Positions 1-8,367 of a stretch of 64,000 nucleotides of DNA are shown in pieces. Made by a program: the position numbers and the translations under genes. The stretch's first letter is position 1, and each line of letters starts with the position of its first letter. Source of the DNA: Streptomyces sp. HUAS MG91 (GTDB taxonomy: Bacteria; Actinomycetota; Actinomycetes; Streptomycetales; Streptomycetaceae); contig NZ_CP159534.1 of NCBI RefSeq assembly GCF_040529335.1, positions 620,001 to 684,000 on the forward strand, written 5' to 3'. The notes beneath the pieces were generated by a model. The model was not told where the DNA came from. It saw only the letters and a list, made by a program, of their open reading frames with translations, and ran no database searches.

Positions 1-1532
1 CCTATTCCGGTGTCGGCGACGCGCACCACGGCAGCTCCGTCCTCGGCATCCACGGAGACACGTATCGCGCCCTCGAAGGTGAACTTCAGTGCGTTGCTGA
101 GGAGGTTGAGGACGGTCTTCTCCCACATGCTCCGGTCGACGTACACCGGTGCGGGCAGTGGGGAGCACGTCACCTGGAAGTCCAGACCGGCCCGTTCGAC
201 CGCGGAGCGGAACACGCTGGCCAGTTCACCGGTGATGGCGGCCAGGTCGACGGGTTGGTAGCTGGCCCGCATCCGGCCGGCCTCGATGCGGGAGAAGTCC
301 AGCAGGGTATTGACGAGTTTGCCCAGGCGCAGTCCGTTGCGGTGGATGAGGTCCAGCTCCTCGCGCACCTGTGCGTCGGTGTCGCCGAGGCGTCCCTGCA
401 ATTCCTGCAGCGGACCCATGATGAGGGTCAGAGGGGTGCGGAACTCGTGGCTGATGTTGGAGAAGAAGGTGGTCTTCGCCCGGTCGAGCTCGGCCAGTTC
501 TTCGGCGCGGCGCTGCTGGGCCTGGTAACTGCGGGCGCTGCCGACGGCGGTGGCGAGGTGCTTGGCGACCAGCTCCACGAATCCGCGGTAGCCCTCGTCC
601 AGGGCCCGGAAGCGGTTCAGGCCGGCCACCACGAAGCCGTACGGAGTTCCGCCCTGGCGTTGCAGCGGCAGCACGAGGGCCTGGACGGGGGCCCGATCGC
701 CCGAGGCGTCGGCCGGTTCCGGGGAGATGCCGTCCAGGGACATCAGCGTCGTCTCGCCCAGGGCCGCCGCGGCGGCCGGCCACGGGTCCTGCGCGCCCGA
801 CGGGACGGGGTCGAAGGCCGCGGGGTGGCCATCGGGCAGGCCGGTGGAGGCGGCCAGCCGGGCGCTGCCGTCGTCCGCGTAGAGGTAGGTGAGGGTGAAC
901 GGCAGGTCGAACGGGTTGCGCGCCAACTGCGCGGAGGCGAAGTCGAGCATCTCCTGCTCGGTGCTGACGACACTGGGATCGGAACCGAGGTCGCGCAGGG
1001 TGGCCATCCGGCGTTCGCCGATGACGCGCTCGGTGTCCTCGCTGACCACGCAGAGCATGCCGACGACCCGGCCGTCGTCGTCGCGCAACGGGCTGTAGGA
1101 GAAGGTGTGGTAGCTCTCCTCGCGGTATCCGGAGCGCTCCACGAACAGCAGCAGGGCCTCGTCCCAGGTCGCCTCGCCCGTGGTGAGGACGGTGTCGATG
1201 CGTGGACTGATGTCGGCCCAGATCTCCTCCCACACCTCGTGGGAGGGCCGTCCCAGCGCCCACGGATACTTCTGTCCGAGCGTGTCGCGGCGGTAGGCGT
1301 CGTTGCAGAAGAACGTCAGCTCGGGCCCCCAGGCCATCCACATGGCGAACTTGGAGGACAGCAGGATGCTGACGGCCGTCTGGAGGCTCTGCGGCCAGCT
1401 CTCCGGTTCACCGAGCGGCGTGGCCGACCAGTCGACGCGGGCGAGATCCGCCCCGACCTTCTCGTCGGCGGCGAAGACACCGGTCCCCTGCCCCGTCGGC
1501 ACGGCAGGCCCCCCGTTCTCGAAACGCGTCAC
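1..1532 (-). CDS. PAS/GAF sensor histidine kinase, 3' end cut by the window
   Basis: The protein runs off the left edge, so only about 510 N-terminal residues are visible. A PAS-like domain comes first (roughly residues 25-145, with WPQSLQTAVSILLSS and FFCNDAYR). A GAF-like segment follows (about 170-340). Then comes a HisKA dimerisation helix with FFSNISHEFRTPL, whose His near residue 360 is the phosphoacceptor, and the start of the HATPase domain, ending in VRVADTGI at the edge. Proteins of this layout in Streptomyces often continue into receiver domains, which cannot be checked here. The GTG start at 1532 is chosen because AAGGAAAGG lies just upstream. No transmembrane segment is visible, so it is probably cytosolic. 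The partner regulator is not identifiable. Confidence 0.85.
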   Translation of the reverse strand, partial: MTRFENGGPAVPTGQGTGVFAADEKVGADLARVDWSATPLGEPESWPQSLQTAVSILLSSKFAMWMAWGPELTFFCNDAYRRDTLGQKYPWALGRPSHEVWEEIWADISPRIDTVLTTGEATWDEALLLFVERSGYREESYHTFSYSPLRDDDGRVVGMLCVVSEDTERVIGERRMATLRDLGSDPSVVSTEQEMLDFASAQLARNPFDLPFTLTYLYADDGSARLAASTGLPDGHPAAFDPVPSGAQDPWPAAAAALGETTLMSLDGISPEPADASGDRAPVQALVLPLQRQGGTPYGFVVAGLNRFRALDEGYRGFVELVAKHLATAVGSARSYQAQQRRAEELAELDRAKTTFFSNISHEFRTPLTLIMGPLQELQGRLGDTDAQVREELDLIHRNGLRLGKLVNTLLDFSRIEAGRMRASYQPVDLAAITGELASVFRSAVERAGLDFQVTCSPLPAPVYVDRSMWEKTVLNLLSNALKFTFEGAIRVSVDAEDGAAVVRVADTGI

Positions 1533-1936
1533 CGGTCACCCTTTCCTTCACCCGACCCCTGCGGAACATCGCGAGCGCCCGGTGCGGGGTACTGCCGGGC
1601 GCTGCGCGCATCGACCGGGTCTCCCGGCCCTGCTCGTCCGGGGACGCTCTGACGCGTTTCGTAGGATAAGCCTGCCGCGCGCGAGAGCGGCAGTCGCACC
1701 GGTCCTGCCGGAAGTGGCGGGCACAGCGACCGCTGTTCCGCCGCCCATGCCCGACAGTTCGTCCCGTTCGGCGCGCTCGCGGCACACTTTGGCTTCCCCG
1801 GGGTATGGGCTGTCAGGACGGTTCTACTATTCCGTTGGCACGCTTTGCGCCGCCGTGGGCACTGGAGCGATAGCGCCTTCCCGGCGTCCCGCTCGAGCCC
1901 ACCGGCCGACCCCAGCACTTTCTCACTGGAGCACAG
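1533..1936. other. Gene-free divergent spacer
   Basis: About 400 bases separate the histidine kinase start from the STAS gene start. The two genes diverge, so both promoters should lie here. I see no convincing consensus promoter, repeat or short gene. Confidence 0.5.
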
Positions 1937-2305
1937 GTGACCGACCGCACCCTGACCGCCACCCTGCTGTCCCACGCCTCGGGAGCCACCGTACTGACCT
2001 TGGCGGGCGAAGTGGACCACCACACAGCCCCGCAATTCTACGCAGCCATGGACCAGGCGCCCTTCACCCCCGAAACCCCGGTGGTCATCGACCTGGCGGA
2101 CCTCGCATACTGCGACTCCACCGGCATCACGGCTCTGATATCGGCCTACAACCGTGCCCAGGACACCCACAGTCGCCTGATCTTCACGGACCCCCACCGC
2201 GACCTGATGCACCTGCTCCGCATCGTCGGCCTGGACCAGCTCTTCACGTTCCGTCCGACGGTGACGGACGCACTGGAGGCGCTGCGCTCCCCCACCGAGG
2301 CCTAG
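1937..2305 (+). CDS. STAS-domain anti-anti-sigma factor
   Basis: This 122-residue protein is a single STAS domain, the fold of SpoIIAA/RsbV antagonists. The segment DLADLAYCDSTGITAL carries the conserved serine that a partner anti-sigma kinase would phosphorylate; in the unphosphorylated form such proteins bind the anti-sigma factor and free the sigma factor. The start is GTG with GGAG eight bases upstream. A SigB/F-family sigma gene lies about 460 bases away on the other strand and a second STAS gene follows at 4370, so a role in the same partner-switching circuit is a reasonable inference. No cognate RsbW-type kinase is adjacent; a possible one lies far away at 57512. Confidence 0.88.
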   Translation: MTDRTLTATLLSHASGATVLTLAGEVDHHTAPQFYAAMDQAPFTPETPVVIDLADLAYCDSTGITALISAYNRAQDTHSRLIFTDPHRDLMHLLRIVGLDQLFTFRPTVTDALEALRSPTEA

Positions 2306-2375
2306 GGCCTGTCCGGCGGATCCTGTCGCGGGCGCGGGCCACCCGGCTGCGACCTGATCCCGCCGGACAGGCCCT
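2304..2375. terminator. Long inverted repeat after the STAS gene
   Basis: Arms AGGGCCTGTCCGGCGGATC (2304-2322) and its complement with one extra base (2356-2375) enclose a 33-base loop. The left arm begins inside the STAS stop codon. It could act as a terminator, but the long loop and near-perfect 19-20 bp arms also resemble a small palindromic repeat element. Confidence 0.6.
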
Positions 2376-2489
2376 GGCGGAGGCCTGGAGACCGTCTCTC
2401 TGATCGACGCAGGCCACTTGCTGCTGGGTACGCGGCTACCGCGCAAGCACACCGAGCTGGGACTTTCTCGCGGATCCCTCTACTTCAGG

Positions 2490-2636
2490 TCAACGCTGAC
2501 GATTGCGCGCCGATCGTCCGTACACGATCATCGCAAGGATGACCGCTGTCGCTACGAGGAAGACAATCAACCCGACAGTTCCGTCGGGCATGAGCCGACC
2601 GCTGTCGGCGAGTGTCGTCAGATCCGTCCGACCCAT
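2490..2636 (-). CDS. Small single-pass membrane protein (48 aa)
   Basis: This 48-residue gene has a GAGGGG ribosome site five bases before the ATG at 2636. Residues about 21-39 (VGLIVFLVATAVILAMIVY) form one hydrophobic helix, preceded by a short polar N-terminus and followed by a basic tail (GRSARNRQR), so positive-inside topology puts the C-terminus in the cytoplasm. It lies just downstream of the SigB-type sigma gene on the same strand, with about 130 bases between. I do not recognise a family. A similar small membrane gene follows at 3883. The strong ribosome site plus the clean helix is the case for it being real. Confidence 0.65.
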   Translation of the reverse strand: MGRTDLTTLADSGRLMPDGTVGLIVFLVATAVILAMIVYGRSARNRQR

Positions 2637-2766
2637 AACGTCCCCTCACTACGCGGAACTCACAGAGCTGTACGCCTCGCGGTGGGTCCAGTAACCAGCT
2701 CGTCAGGTCACTGACTCCTACGTTCCTTGCGCCCTACGGCCATCAGGCCTGCGGGAGCCGCACGTG

Positions 2767-3636
2767 CTAGTCGGTCGTCATCAGGCCCGTGCGGAGCTTG
2801 GCCACGATTCGGGCGATGAGGCGGGAGACATGCATCTGCGAGCAGCCGATCTCGTCGGCGATGTCCTGCTGGGTCCGTTCCTCGACGAAGCGCAGGTGAA
2901 TCAGGCGGCGATCGCGTTCGTCCAGGCCCGCGATGAGCGGGGCCAGGGAGTGGAAGTTCTCCACGAGTTCGAACCGATCCTCGGTACGCCCGACGAAGTC
3001 GGCGAGCAGGGTGTCCGACTCGTCGCCAAGGCTGTTGACCGTGGCATCCAGTGAGACGCTGTTGTATCCGTTGGATGCCCTCTGTGCTTCCGCGACTTCC
3101 GCGGGGTCGAGCTGCATCAGCTCGGCCAGCTCGGCGGTGGAGGGTGAACGGCCCAGGCGCGTGCGCAGTTCCTCCGTCGCCTTGGACAGCTCGATGCGGG
3201 CTTCCTGCAACCGACGTGGGACGTGCACTGCCCACGAGGTGTCGCGGAAGAAGCGCTTGATCTCGCCGGTGATGTACGGGATGGCGAACGAGGTGAACTC
3301 GACTTCGCGGGTCAGCTCGAATCGGTCGATCGCCTTGATCAAGCCGATCGTGCCGACCTGGACTATGTCGTCCATCTCCTGCTGTCCGCGATGCCTGAAC
3401 CGGGAGGCCGCGTACGTCACCAGGGAGAGGTTCATCTCGATCAGCACGTTGCGCACATAGCTGTACTCGCGACTGCCTTCCTCGAGCAGGGTGAGCCGGT
3501 CGAAGAAGTGCCGTCCGATCTCCCGCGCATCCTTGGGCCGCACCGAGGAAGGATCGGCATACGCACGCTCGATCAGCGTTTCCTCGACCTCGTCGGCCGC
3601 GGTACGCGTCTGACCGTGCACTGCCGTGATGCTCAT
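2767..3636 (-). CDS. SigB/SigF-family stress sigma factor
   Basis: The 289-residue protein has the order of a group 3 sigma factor: region 2 with SLVTYAASRFRHRGQQEMDDIVQVG and FTSFAIPYITGEIKRFFRD (about 95-155), region 3 (about 160-200, LSKATEELRTRLGRSPSTAELAEL in its family role) and region 4 with the helix-turn-helix EERTQQDIADEIGCSQMHVSRL near the C-terminus. SigB/F/G-type factors in Streptomyces direct osmotic, oxidative and developmental stress regulons under partner-switching control. The ATG at 3636 has GAGGCGGG upstream. The neighbouring STAS genes fit that type of control, but no anti-sigma gene adjoins it. Which of the several paralogues it is cannot be settled from the sequence alone. 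Confidence 0.92.
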   Translation of the reverse strand: MSITAVHGQTRTAADEVEETLIERAYADPSSVRPKDAREIGRHFFDRLTLLEEGSREYSYVRNVLIEMNLSLVTYAASRFRHRGQQEMDDIVQVGTIGLIKAIDRFELTREVEFTSFAIPYITGEIKRFFRDTSWAVHVPRRLQEARIELSKATEELRTRLGRSPSTAELAELMQLDPAEVAEAQRASNGYNSVSLDATVNSLGDESDTLLADFVGRTEDRFELVENFHSLAPLIAGLDERDRRLIHLRFVEERTQQDIADEIGCSQMHVSRLIARIVAKLRTGLMTTD

Positions 3637-3882
3637 GGTGCTGCCCGCCTCTGATTCTCGTTGTGAACTGGCGGCAGTCGATTACCCCGGCTCGCCGCGT
3701 CCATGCATGAGCTGTTTCCTGAGGCGGTCACCCTCGACGGTCGTCGCCTGGAGGCAGGGAGCCCCGGCCCGTACGAGCGGGCCGGGGCCCGACCATCACC
3801 CCACCATCACCGCCGCGCCCCATTGCGGGGCCTGAAGGCGAAGTCCGCACCGAGAAAGAGCGGAGCGAGAAGGCTGGGAACG

Positions 3883-4125
3883 TCAGAAGGGCATGTGCCC
3901 GCGAGCGCGGCGACCGGCCGAGCCGCTGCGGCCCACCGCACGCGAACTGCTGGAGAACGGCTTCTGCAGTATGCGCCCCAGCAGGCCCGGAGCCTTGCCG
4001 CCTGCGCGAGCGCCGGCCCCCAGGGTGCGCTGGGTGCCTCGCTGCGGGCGACGGGAGAATCGCGGCAGTACGAACGCCAGCACCAAGAGGACGGCACAGA
4101 CAGCCACGACGGCAACGATGATCAT
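3883..4125 (-). CDS. Small N-terminally anchored membrane protein (80 aa)
   Basis: AAGGAG lies six bases before the ATG at 4125, an excellent ribosome site. Residues 1-20 (MIIVAVVAVCAVLLVLAFVL) form one hydrophobic helix; the remaining 60 residues are very basic and rich in Ser, Gly and Arg with no visible fold. Short Streptomyces proteins of this layout are usually unassigned, and I give no function. It lies between the sigma gene and the second STAS gene, on the opposite strand to the latter. Confidence 0.7.
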   Translation of the reverse strand: MIIVAVVAVCAVLLVLAFVLPRFSRRPQRGTQRTLGAGARAGGKAPGLLGRILQKPFSSSSRAVGRSGSAGRRARGHMPF

Positions 4126-4369
4126 GCGTTACTCCTTCAGGACTTCGGAGGACAGCGAGAACGGGCACGTGGTGCGCAGGCCACCGGGTGCCGCTCGCCG
4201 GAGCCGGATGCCTCGGCGACTCCACCGGTACGGGGCTCCGGTGCCGTCCGTGTGCCCGCCGAAGGTGATCTCAGACCCCGCACTTCCGATGTCCCGGAGG
4301 GGGAGGGGCTCCCCGCTGTCGGGACGAGGCCGGTGCACGACGAGTCACGTTTGTGCCACGGTACGGGCC

Positions 4370-4738
4370 ATGGCCTCAGCCACAAGCGACACCCGCGTTG
4401 AGCAGCACGCGCACATCACCACGGTGGCGATATCCGGAGATGTGGACCTGGACAACCTCCAGGGGATCGCCGAAGTCCTCACGCGAGTTCTGAGCGACCC
4501 GCGCTCCAGTGCCGCCGTGATCGATCTGTCGGATCTCACCTTCGCCGACAGCATGCTGCTCAACCAGCTCCTCAAGACTCACGTGCGCCACCATGCGGAG
4601 GGCAGGCCGCTGCGCGTGGCCGGCCCCTTGAACCCCGGCGTCGGCCGTCTGCTGCAGATCACCGGCGCCGACGCGGTCCTTGATGTCGTGCAGGATGTCG
4701 GGACCGCCCTGGGCGAGCTCGACCCGGCGGAACGCTGA
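4370..4738 (+). CDS. STAS-domain anti-anti-sigma factor, second copy
   Basis: A 122-residue STAS domain: ITTVAISGDVDLDNLQG then VIDLSDLTFADSMLLNQLLK. In the phosphoserine position of the loop this protein has DSML rather than the DSTG of the first copy, so the serine is kept but its surroundings differ. The ATG at 4370 has no ribosome site close by; an in-frame TTG lies 18 bases upstream, also without one, so the start is uncertain and could be leaderless. The gene lies 1 kb from the SigB-type sigma gene and 2 kb from the other STAS gene, consistent with a shared partner-switching module. Confidence 0.82.
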   Translation: MASATSDTRVEQHAHITTVAISGDVDLDNLQGIAEVLTRVLSDPRSSAAVIDLSDLTFADSMLLNQLLKTHVRHHAEGRPLRVAGPLNPGVGRLLQITGADAVLDVVQDVGTALGELDPAER

Positions 4739-4834
4739 AGCACCGCAATCCACCGTGATGAGAAATGGCCCTCTGTGTGCGGCCTCGCAGAAGGGGCAAG
4801 AGCGCTCCACGACCGTCTCGGGCACCATGAAGTC

Positions 4835-5677
4835 ATGCCCGAAGGAGACACGGTCTGGCACAGCGCACACCGCCTGCACGATGCCCTCGCCGCACGCGTC
4901 CTCACCCGCTCCGATCTGCGGGTACCCCGCTTCGCGACCGCAGACCTCACCGGACGCACCGTTCTCGATGTCACGCCGCGGGGCAAGCACCTCCTCGCCC
5001 GGATCGAGGGCGGTCTCACCCTCCATTCGCATCTGCGCATGGAGGGCTCCTGGCGCATCTACACCGCCGGGCAGCGCTGGGGCGGCGGCCCCGAGCACCA
5101 GATCCGGGCCATCCTGGCCAATACCGGCTTCGCCGCCGTCGGCTACCGCCTGCCGGTGCTCGCCCTGATCCGAACCGAGGACGAGCCCAGCGTCGTCGGG
5201 CACCTGGGCCCGGATCTGCTCGGGCCCGACTGGGACCCGGTCGAAGCGGTGCGGCGATTGACCGCCGATCCAGCGCGCCCACTCGGCGACGCCCTCCTGG
5301 ACCAGCGGAACCTGGCAGGCATTGGCAACGTGTACAAAGCGGAGCTGTGCTTCCTGGCCCGTGCCACGCCCTGGCTTCCCGTCGGCGAACTACCGCCCGA
5401 GGTGCCGCCCCGGCTCGCGGCCACCGCACGAAGACTCCTGGAGGCGAACAAGCACCGCCCGGACCGGCGTACGACAACGGGGCGGGCGACCGGGGCCGCG
5501 CCAAGCGCCCCGAGACAGCAGCGGCTCTACGTGTATGGACGGGAGGGGCGTCCGTGCCCGCGGTGCGGCTCCCCGATCCGGCGCGCGGAGCCGAGGGGGC
5601 AGCAGGACCGCGTGTCGTACTGGTGTCCCTCCTGCCAGAGCGGTCCGCCCCCGCACGACTTCCGACACACGCCCTAG
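4835..5677 (+). CDS. nei: Endonuclease VIII-like DNA glycosylase/AP lyase (Fpg/Nei family)
   Basis: The 280-residue protein begins MPEGDTVW; after removal of Met the Pro is the Schiff-base nucleophile and the following Glu is catalytic, which fixes the ATG at 4835. Next come LHSHLRMEGSW, the helix-two-turn-helix with LLDQRNLAGIGNVYKAELCF (about 145-170) and a C-terminal zinc finger CPRCG...YWCPSCQ. The family excises oxidised pyrimidines during base-excision repair. The N-terminal PEGD and RGKHLL pattern is that of actinobacterial Nei2-type enzymes rather than Fpg. Its stop codon overlaps the stop of the convergent membrane protein gene by four bases at 5674-5677. Confidence 0.92.
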   Translation: MPEGDTVWHSAHRLHDALAARVLTRSDLRVPRFATADLTGRTVLDVTPRGKHLLARIEGGLTLHSHLRMEGSWRIYTAGQRWGGGPEHQIRAILANTGFAAVGYRLPVLALIRTEDEPSVVGHLGPDLLGPDWDPVEAVRRLTADPARPLGDALLDQRNLAGIGNVYKAELCFLARATPWLPVGELPPEVPPRLAATARRLLEANKHRPDRRTTTGRATGAAPSAPRQQRLYVYGREGRPCPRCGSPIRRAEPRGQQDRVSYWCPSCQSGPPPHDFRHTP

Positions 5678-6903
5678 GGCGGTTCGACCACCGCGTATGG
5701 CCGTTTTGAGGAGTTCGTCGACCGGTCCAGTACCTGGCAGGCGTATTCAAGGTCGTCCACCAGGCGCACGGCTTCGGCCATGAGCGTGCCGTAGGGACGG
5801 GCAGTGTCCAGCACCGGGGTCGCTGCCTCGTGTGCGTGGGAGGCGAGAGCGTCGAGCTGACTGCGCGCCCGCTGGGCCGCCTCGCGAAGGGGGCCCGTCT
5901 GCTCCGCGAGGCTGTTCTCGTCCAGGGCGCTGAGTTGTCTGGTGACCTCGCAACATGCGGCGAGGACCTGGCCGTAGGCGACGAGGAAGCCGCCGCGTCC
6001 GGTGTCGGCGGTCTGGTCCTGCTGGGCATACGTGAGGCTTCGGCACAGTGCGCCGACCTGGCCGGCCACACGTTCCAGGGCGTTGACGACGTTGCGATAG
6101 CCGGTGAAGTCACCATGTCGGCGGTGCTCGCGGAGGAGGCGGCGCGGGTTGTAGGCGAGAGATTCGCGCGCTCGGGAGACCGCGTCTTGTGCCTGGGCGG
6201 CCAGGGGCAGGAGGGCGGCGGAGCGGTGTTGCCAGGATGCGGTCTCCTTCTCGTCGAGGTTCTGATCGACCAGTGCCTTCTCCACATCGGTCAGTACGTC
6301 GCAGGTGGCGTGGGCCAGGGCGCGCAGGCCTTGCTCGGCGGTGCGGTGCCGCAGTGGGGGGAACAACGTCAGGTTGACGATGGTGCCGATGGCGCAGCCC
6401 GTCAGCACGAGGGCCACGATCTGGCCCAGTGCCCCCCATTGCTCGTGACCGGGAACGGTGATGTAGGTGGAGAAGGCGAACATGGCGGCGGTGGCGACCT
6501 GGCTGCCTTCGGTGCGCAGGGCCCGCCAGCGGCCGATGATGAGCGCGAGGAGCGTGACGGTGGCGAAGGTGATCAGGTGCGGGCCGACGAACTGGCCCAT
6601 CGCGCCCTGAATGAGGACGCCGACTGCGACCGCGGCGACGTAGCGCAGGGACTGCCACAGGGACTGATAGACGGTCACCTGCATGATGGCGACGGCGGAG
6701 AAGGGGGCGAAGGCTGGAGACTGGGCCTGCCACAGGTCGTCGGCGACGTACCAGCACACGGTCGCGGCCAGCGTCGACTTGATGAGCATGAGGATGACGT
6801 GGCGTTCGTGGCCGTCCGTGCCCAGTGCCCGACTGAGCCAGGCTCGTCCTCGGGCCAGGTGGTCGACGGTACGGCTGCGCAGCGGGGGCTGCGGCGGGTT
6901 CAT
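5674..6903 (-). CDS. FUSC / aromatic acid exporter-like membrane protein
   Basis: The 409-residue protein has an N-terminal membrane half with about six hydrophobic segments (roughly residues 35-190: STLAATVCWYVADDL, AIMQVTVYQSLWQSLRYVAAVAVGVL, FATVTLLALIIGRW, VALVLTGCAIGTIVNLTLFPPL) and a C-terminal cytosolic helical half (190-409) rich in Glu, Ala and Arg. That layout is typical of the FUSC/ArAE superfamily, which includes efflux proteins for aromatic acids. The start is set by AGGAGACG just before the ATG at 6903. It stands alone and is convergent with nei. The substrate cannot be predicted. Confidence 0.8.
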   Translation of the reverse strand: MNPPQPPLRSRTVDHLARGRAWLSRALGTDGHERHVILMLIKSTLAATVCWYVADDLWQAQSPAFAPFSAVAIMQVTVYQSLWQSLRYVAAVAVGVLIQGAMGQFVGPHLITFATVTLLALIIGRWRALRTEGSQVATAAMFAFSTYITVPGHEQWGALGQIVALVLTGCAIGTIVNLTLFPPLRHRTAEQGLRALAHATCDVLTDVEKALVDQNLDEKETASWQHRSAALLPLAAQAQDAVSRARESLAYNPRRLLREHRRHGDFTGYRNVVNALERVAGQVGALCRSLTYAQQDQTADTGRGGFLVAYGQVLAACCEVTRQLSALDENSLAEQTGPLREAAQRARSQLDALASHAHEAATPVLDTARPYGTLMAEAVRLVDDLEYACQVLDRSTNSSKRPYAVVEPP

Positions 6904-7499
6904 GGGCGTCTCCTGGAGACTGCACCCGCGTGCTCGGAGTGACTCGCGGTGCAGTGGTTGTGCTGTGTCGGTCGCGTGCGGGTGAAGGGCTCGATCGAGG
7001 ACGCCACCAGCACGGCCGGGTCGGGCCGAGCAGCGGAAGGTGCGGCATCCCGTCGGGCAACTGCGCGACCCACCAGGCACGCTCACGCCCGCCCCTGAGC
7101 CGGGTAGGAAAAGACGGGCTTCGGGCCAGGCGGGGAGGCCGGAGCTGCCGGGCCTGTGGTCTCCGGCACCGAGCCCGTGTGCCCTTGGGCTCGCACACAC
7201 AAACCACGCACTCACTGGACGACCGGACGACGATGCGATCCCGACAGAGATGATCATGTGTACGCCAGGACGGCAGCCGCTCATAGTTGCCATAGGGCAG
7301 GTATTCGAAGGTAACTGTCGCTGGCGCCGCACCGGCCGGCGTCCAACGCCCTCGCGCGACGGTGACGTGACGGTGACCAGGCTTCGGACTCCGCGCAGAC
7401 CGCTCTGGGCCGCTTCGCGAAAGCAGCCGACACCCTCGCTGCCGCGCGTGCTTGCAGAAGTGCTCCGCTCGCTGCGTCACACGCAGGGCGGCGATCGGC
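6904..7499. other. Gene-free stretch upstream of the exporter gene
   Basis: About 600 bases with patchy codon bias and no reading frame I can support. The promoter of the exporter gene should lie near its right-hand edge of that gene. No repeat or RNA gene recognised. Confidence 0.45.
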
Positions 7500-7730
7500 C
7501 GTCGGTATCAGCGTGTGGCCGCGCCGGCGGTCGGCTCCGTCGAGCAGCAGGCGGGTCTGCCCCACCCGCCTTCGGCCTGAGGCTCGGCGGTCCTGAGAAA
7601 TGGGCCAGCAACTCCTTCCCGAAGGCCTCGCCCGTGTTCGGCTCGGCGGCGAACACGCCGTAGCTGACGAAGAACAGCCGGTCTCCCGGCAGGAAAGGAG
7701 AGCAGCAGAGTGTCGACGTAACGCTCACCG
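7500..7730 (-). pseudogene. Remnant of a PP2C/SpoIIE-type phosphatase gene
   Basis: Read on the minus strand, residues FLPGDRLFFVSYGVFAA followed by GEAFGKELLAHF match the C-terminal part of Streptomyces PP2C/SpoIIE-domain phosphatases, where the usual motif is PGDRLLFYTDG(V). A further piece, RLLLDGADRRRGHTL, sits in a different frame immediately downstream, as expected after a frameshift. The conserved Asp of the DG motif is changed to Tyr (SYG). No start codon with a ribosome site or N-terminal domains are present. I read it as a decayed gene. Confidence 0.55.
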
Positions 7731-8008
7731 CGGTACTGCGCGAGAACGGTTCGGGGACAACGGGTCGACGTACATGCGCCTGCCCTCAGTAGCCGACCAT
7801 ATGGACGGGAAACTGGATGATGGACAGGATCGTGAGAGGCGTCCCACGCCGTTGCGGGCGCGGCCGGGCACAACTCATCATCGGCGCGACCGTAACGACG
7901 CACACATCCGGCGGAGCGTAGACATATCACCCTGGGAAATCACCGAGTACCAGGGGCTTGAGATCCGCGATCAGACCCGTCGGTCGTGCTTCACGGACAC
8001 CCCAAGGC

Positions 8009-8058
8009 GAACGGGTGATGCCCTCAGCCGGACGTCCGGCTGAGGGCATCACCCGTTC
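8009..8058. terminator. Perfect 50-bp palindrome
   Basis: The 25-base left arm (8009-8033, containing GGGTGATGCCCTCAGCCGG) and the right arm (8034-8058) are exact reverse complements with no spacer. It overlaps the stop codon of a short minus-strand frame (8049-8180). As RNA it would form a very stable hairpin and could terminate transcription from either side; as DNA it could extrude as a cruciform. Confidence 0.75.
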
Positions 8059-8180
8059 ACGGACTCATCCCAGGCCGCCTCGACCACCGCCTCGAACTCC
8101 ACGGGGAGGTTGAGCTCGGTCTGCAGCGTGAAGACGGCGTCCATCAGAGACCTCAGGCGCTCGGGAGCGTCGGGCATCAC
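8049..8180 (-). pseudogene. Short unassigned frame, probably a gene fragment
   Basis: The frame reads DAPERLRSLMDAVFTLQTELNLP and ends EFEAVVEAAWDESVNG, with protein-like composition. Upstream of the GTG at 8180 the same frame continues (CETFWLREGLAAH) to about 8250 without any usable start, which suggests a truncated gene rather than a complete 43-residue one. Its stop codon lies in the perfect palindrome. I do not recognise the family. Confidence 0.3.
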
Positions 8181-8236
8181 ATGCGCGGCGAGCCCTTCTC
8201 TGAGCCAGAAGGTCTCGCAGGTACAGCTCGGGCTCT

Positions 8237-8256
8237 TTGACTGAATTTTCAGTTCG
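8237..8256. promoter_or_regulatory. TetR-type operator, site A
   Basis: TTGACTGAATTTTCAGTTCG contains the palindrome ACTGAA-TT-TTCAGT (8240-8253). Near-identical palindromes occur at 17289, 19901 and 21069 within this window, each upstream of a gene of the agmatine/urease group or of the TetR pair. It lies 112 bases before the chosen start of the lipoprotein gene. Confidence 0.7.
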
Positions 8257-8367
8257 TGTCAGAGTCGAGGAAGCGATCGGATGCGTTCGCGCCGCACCGT
8301 CACGCCCACCATGCAGCCCGCCGCGCCGACGGATAACTTGACCCCACCACGATCAACGGAGCTCACC

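Noticed and set aside
255..1652. Long plus-strand open frame opposite the histidine kinase
   Set aside because: It lies over a clear coding sequence with PAS and HisKA motifs on the other strand. Long opposite-strand frames are a known artefact of high third-position GC.
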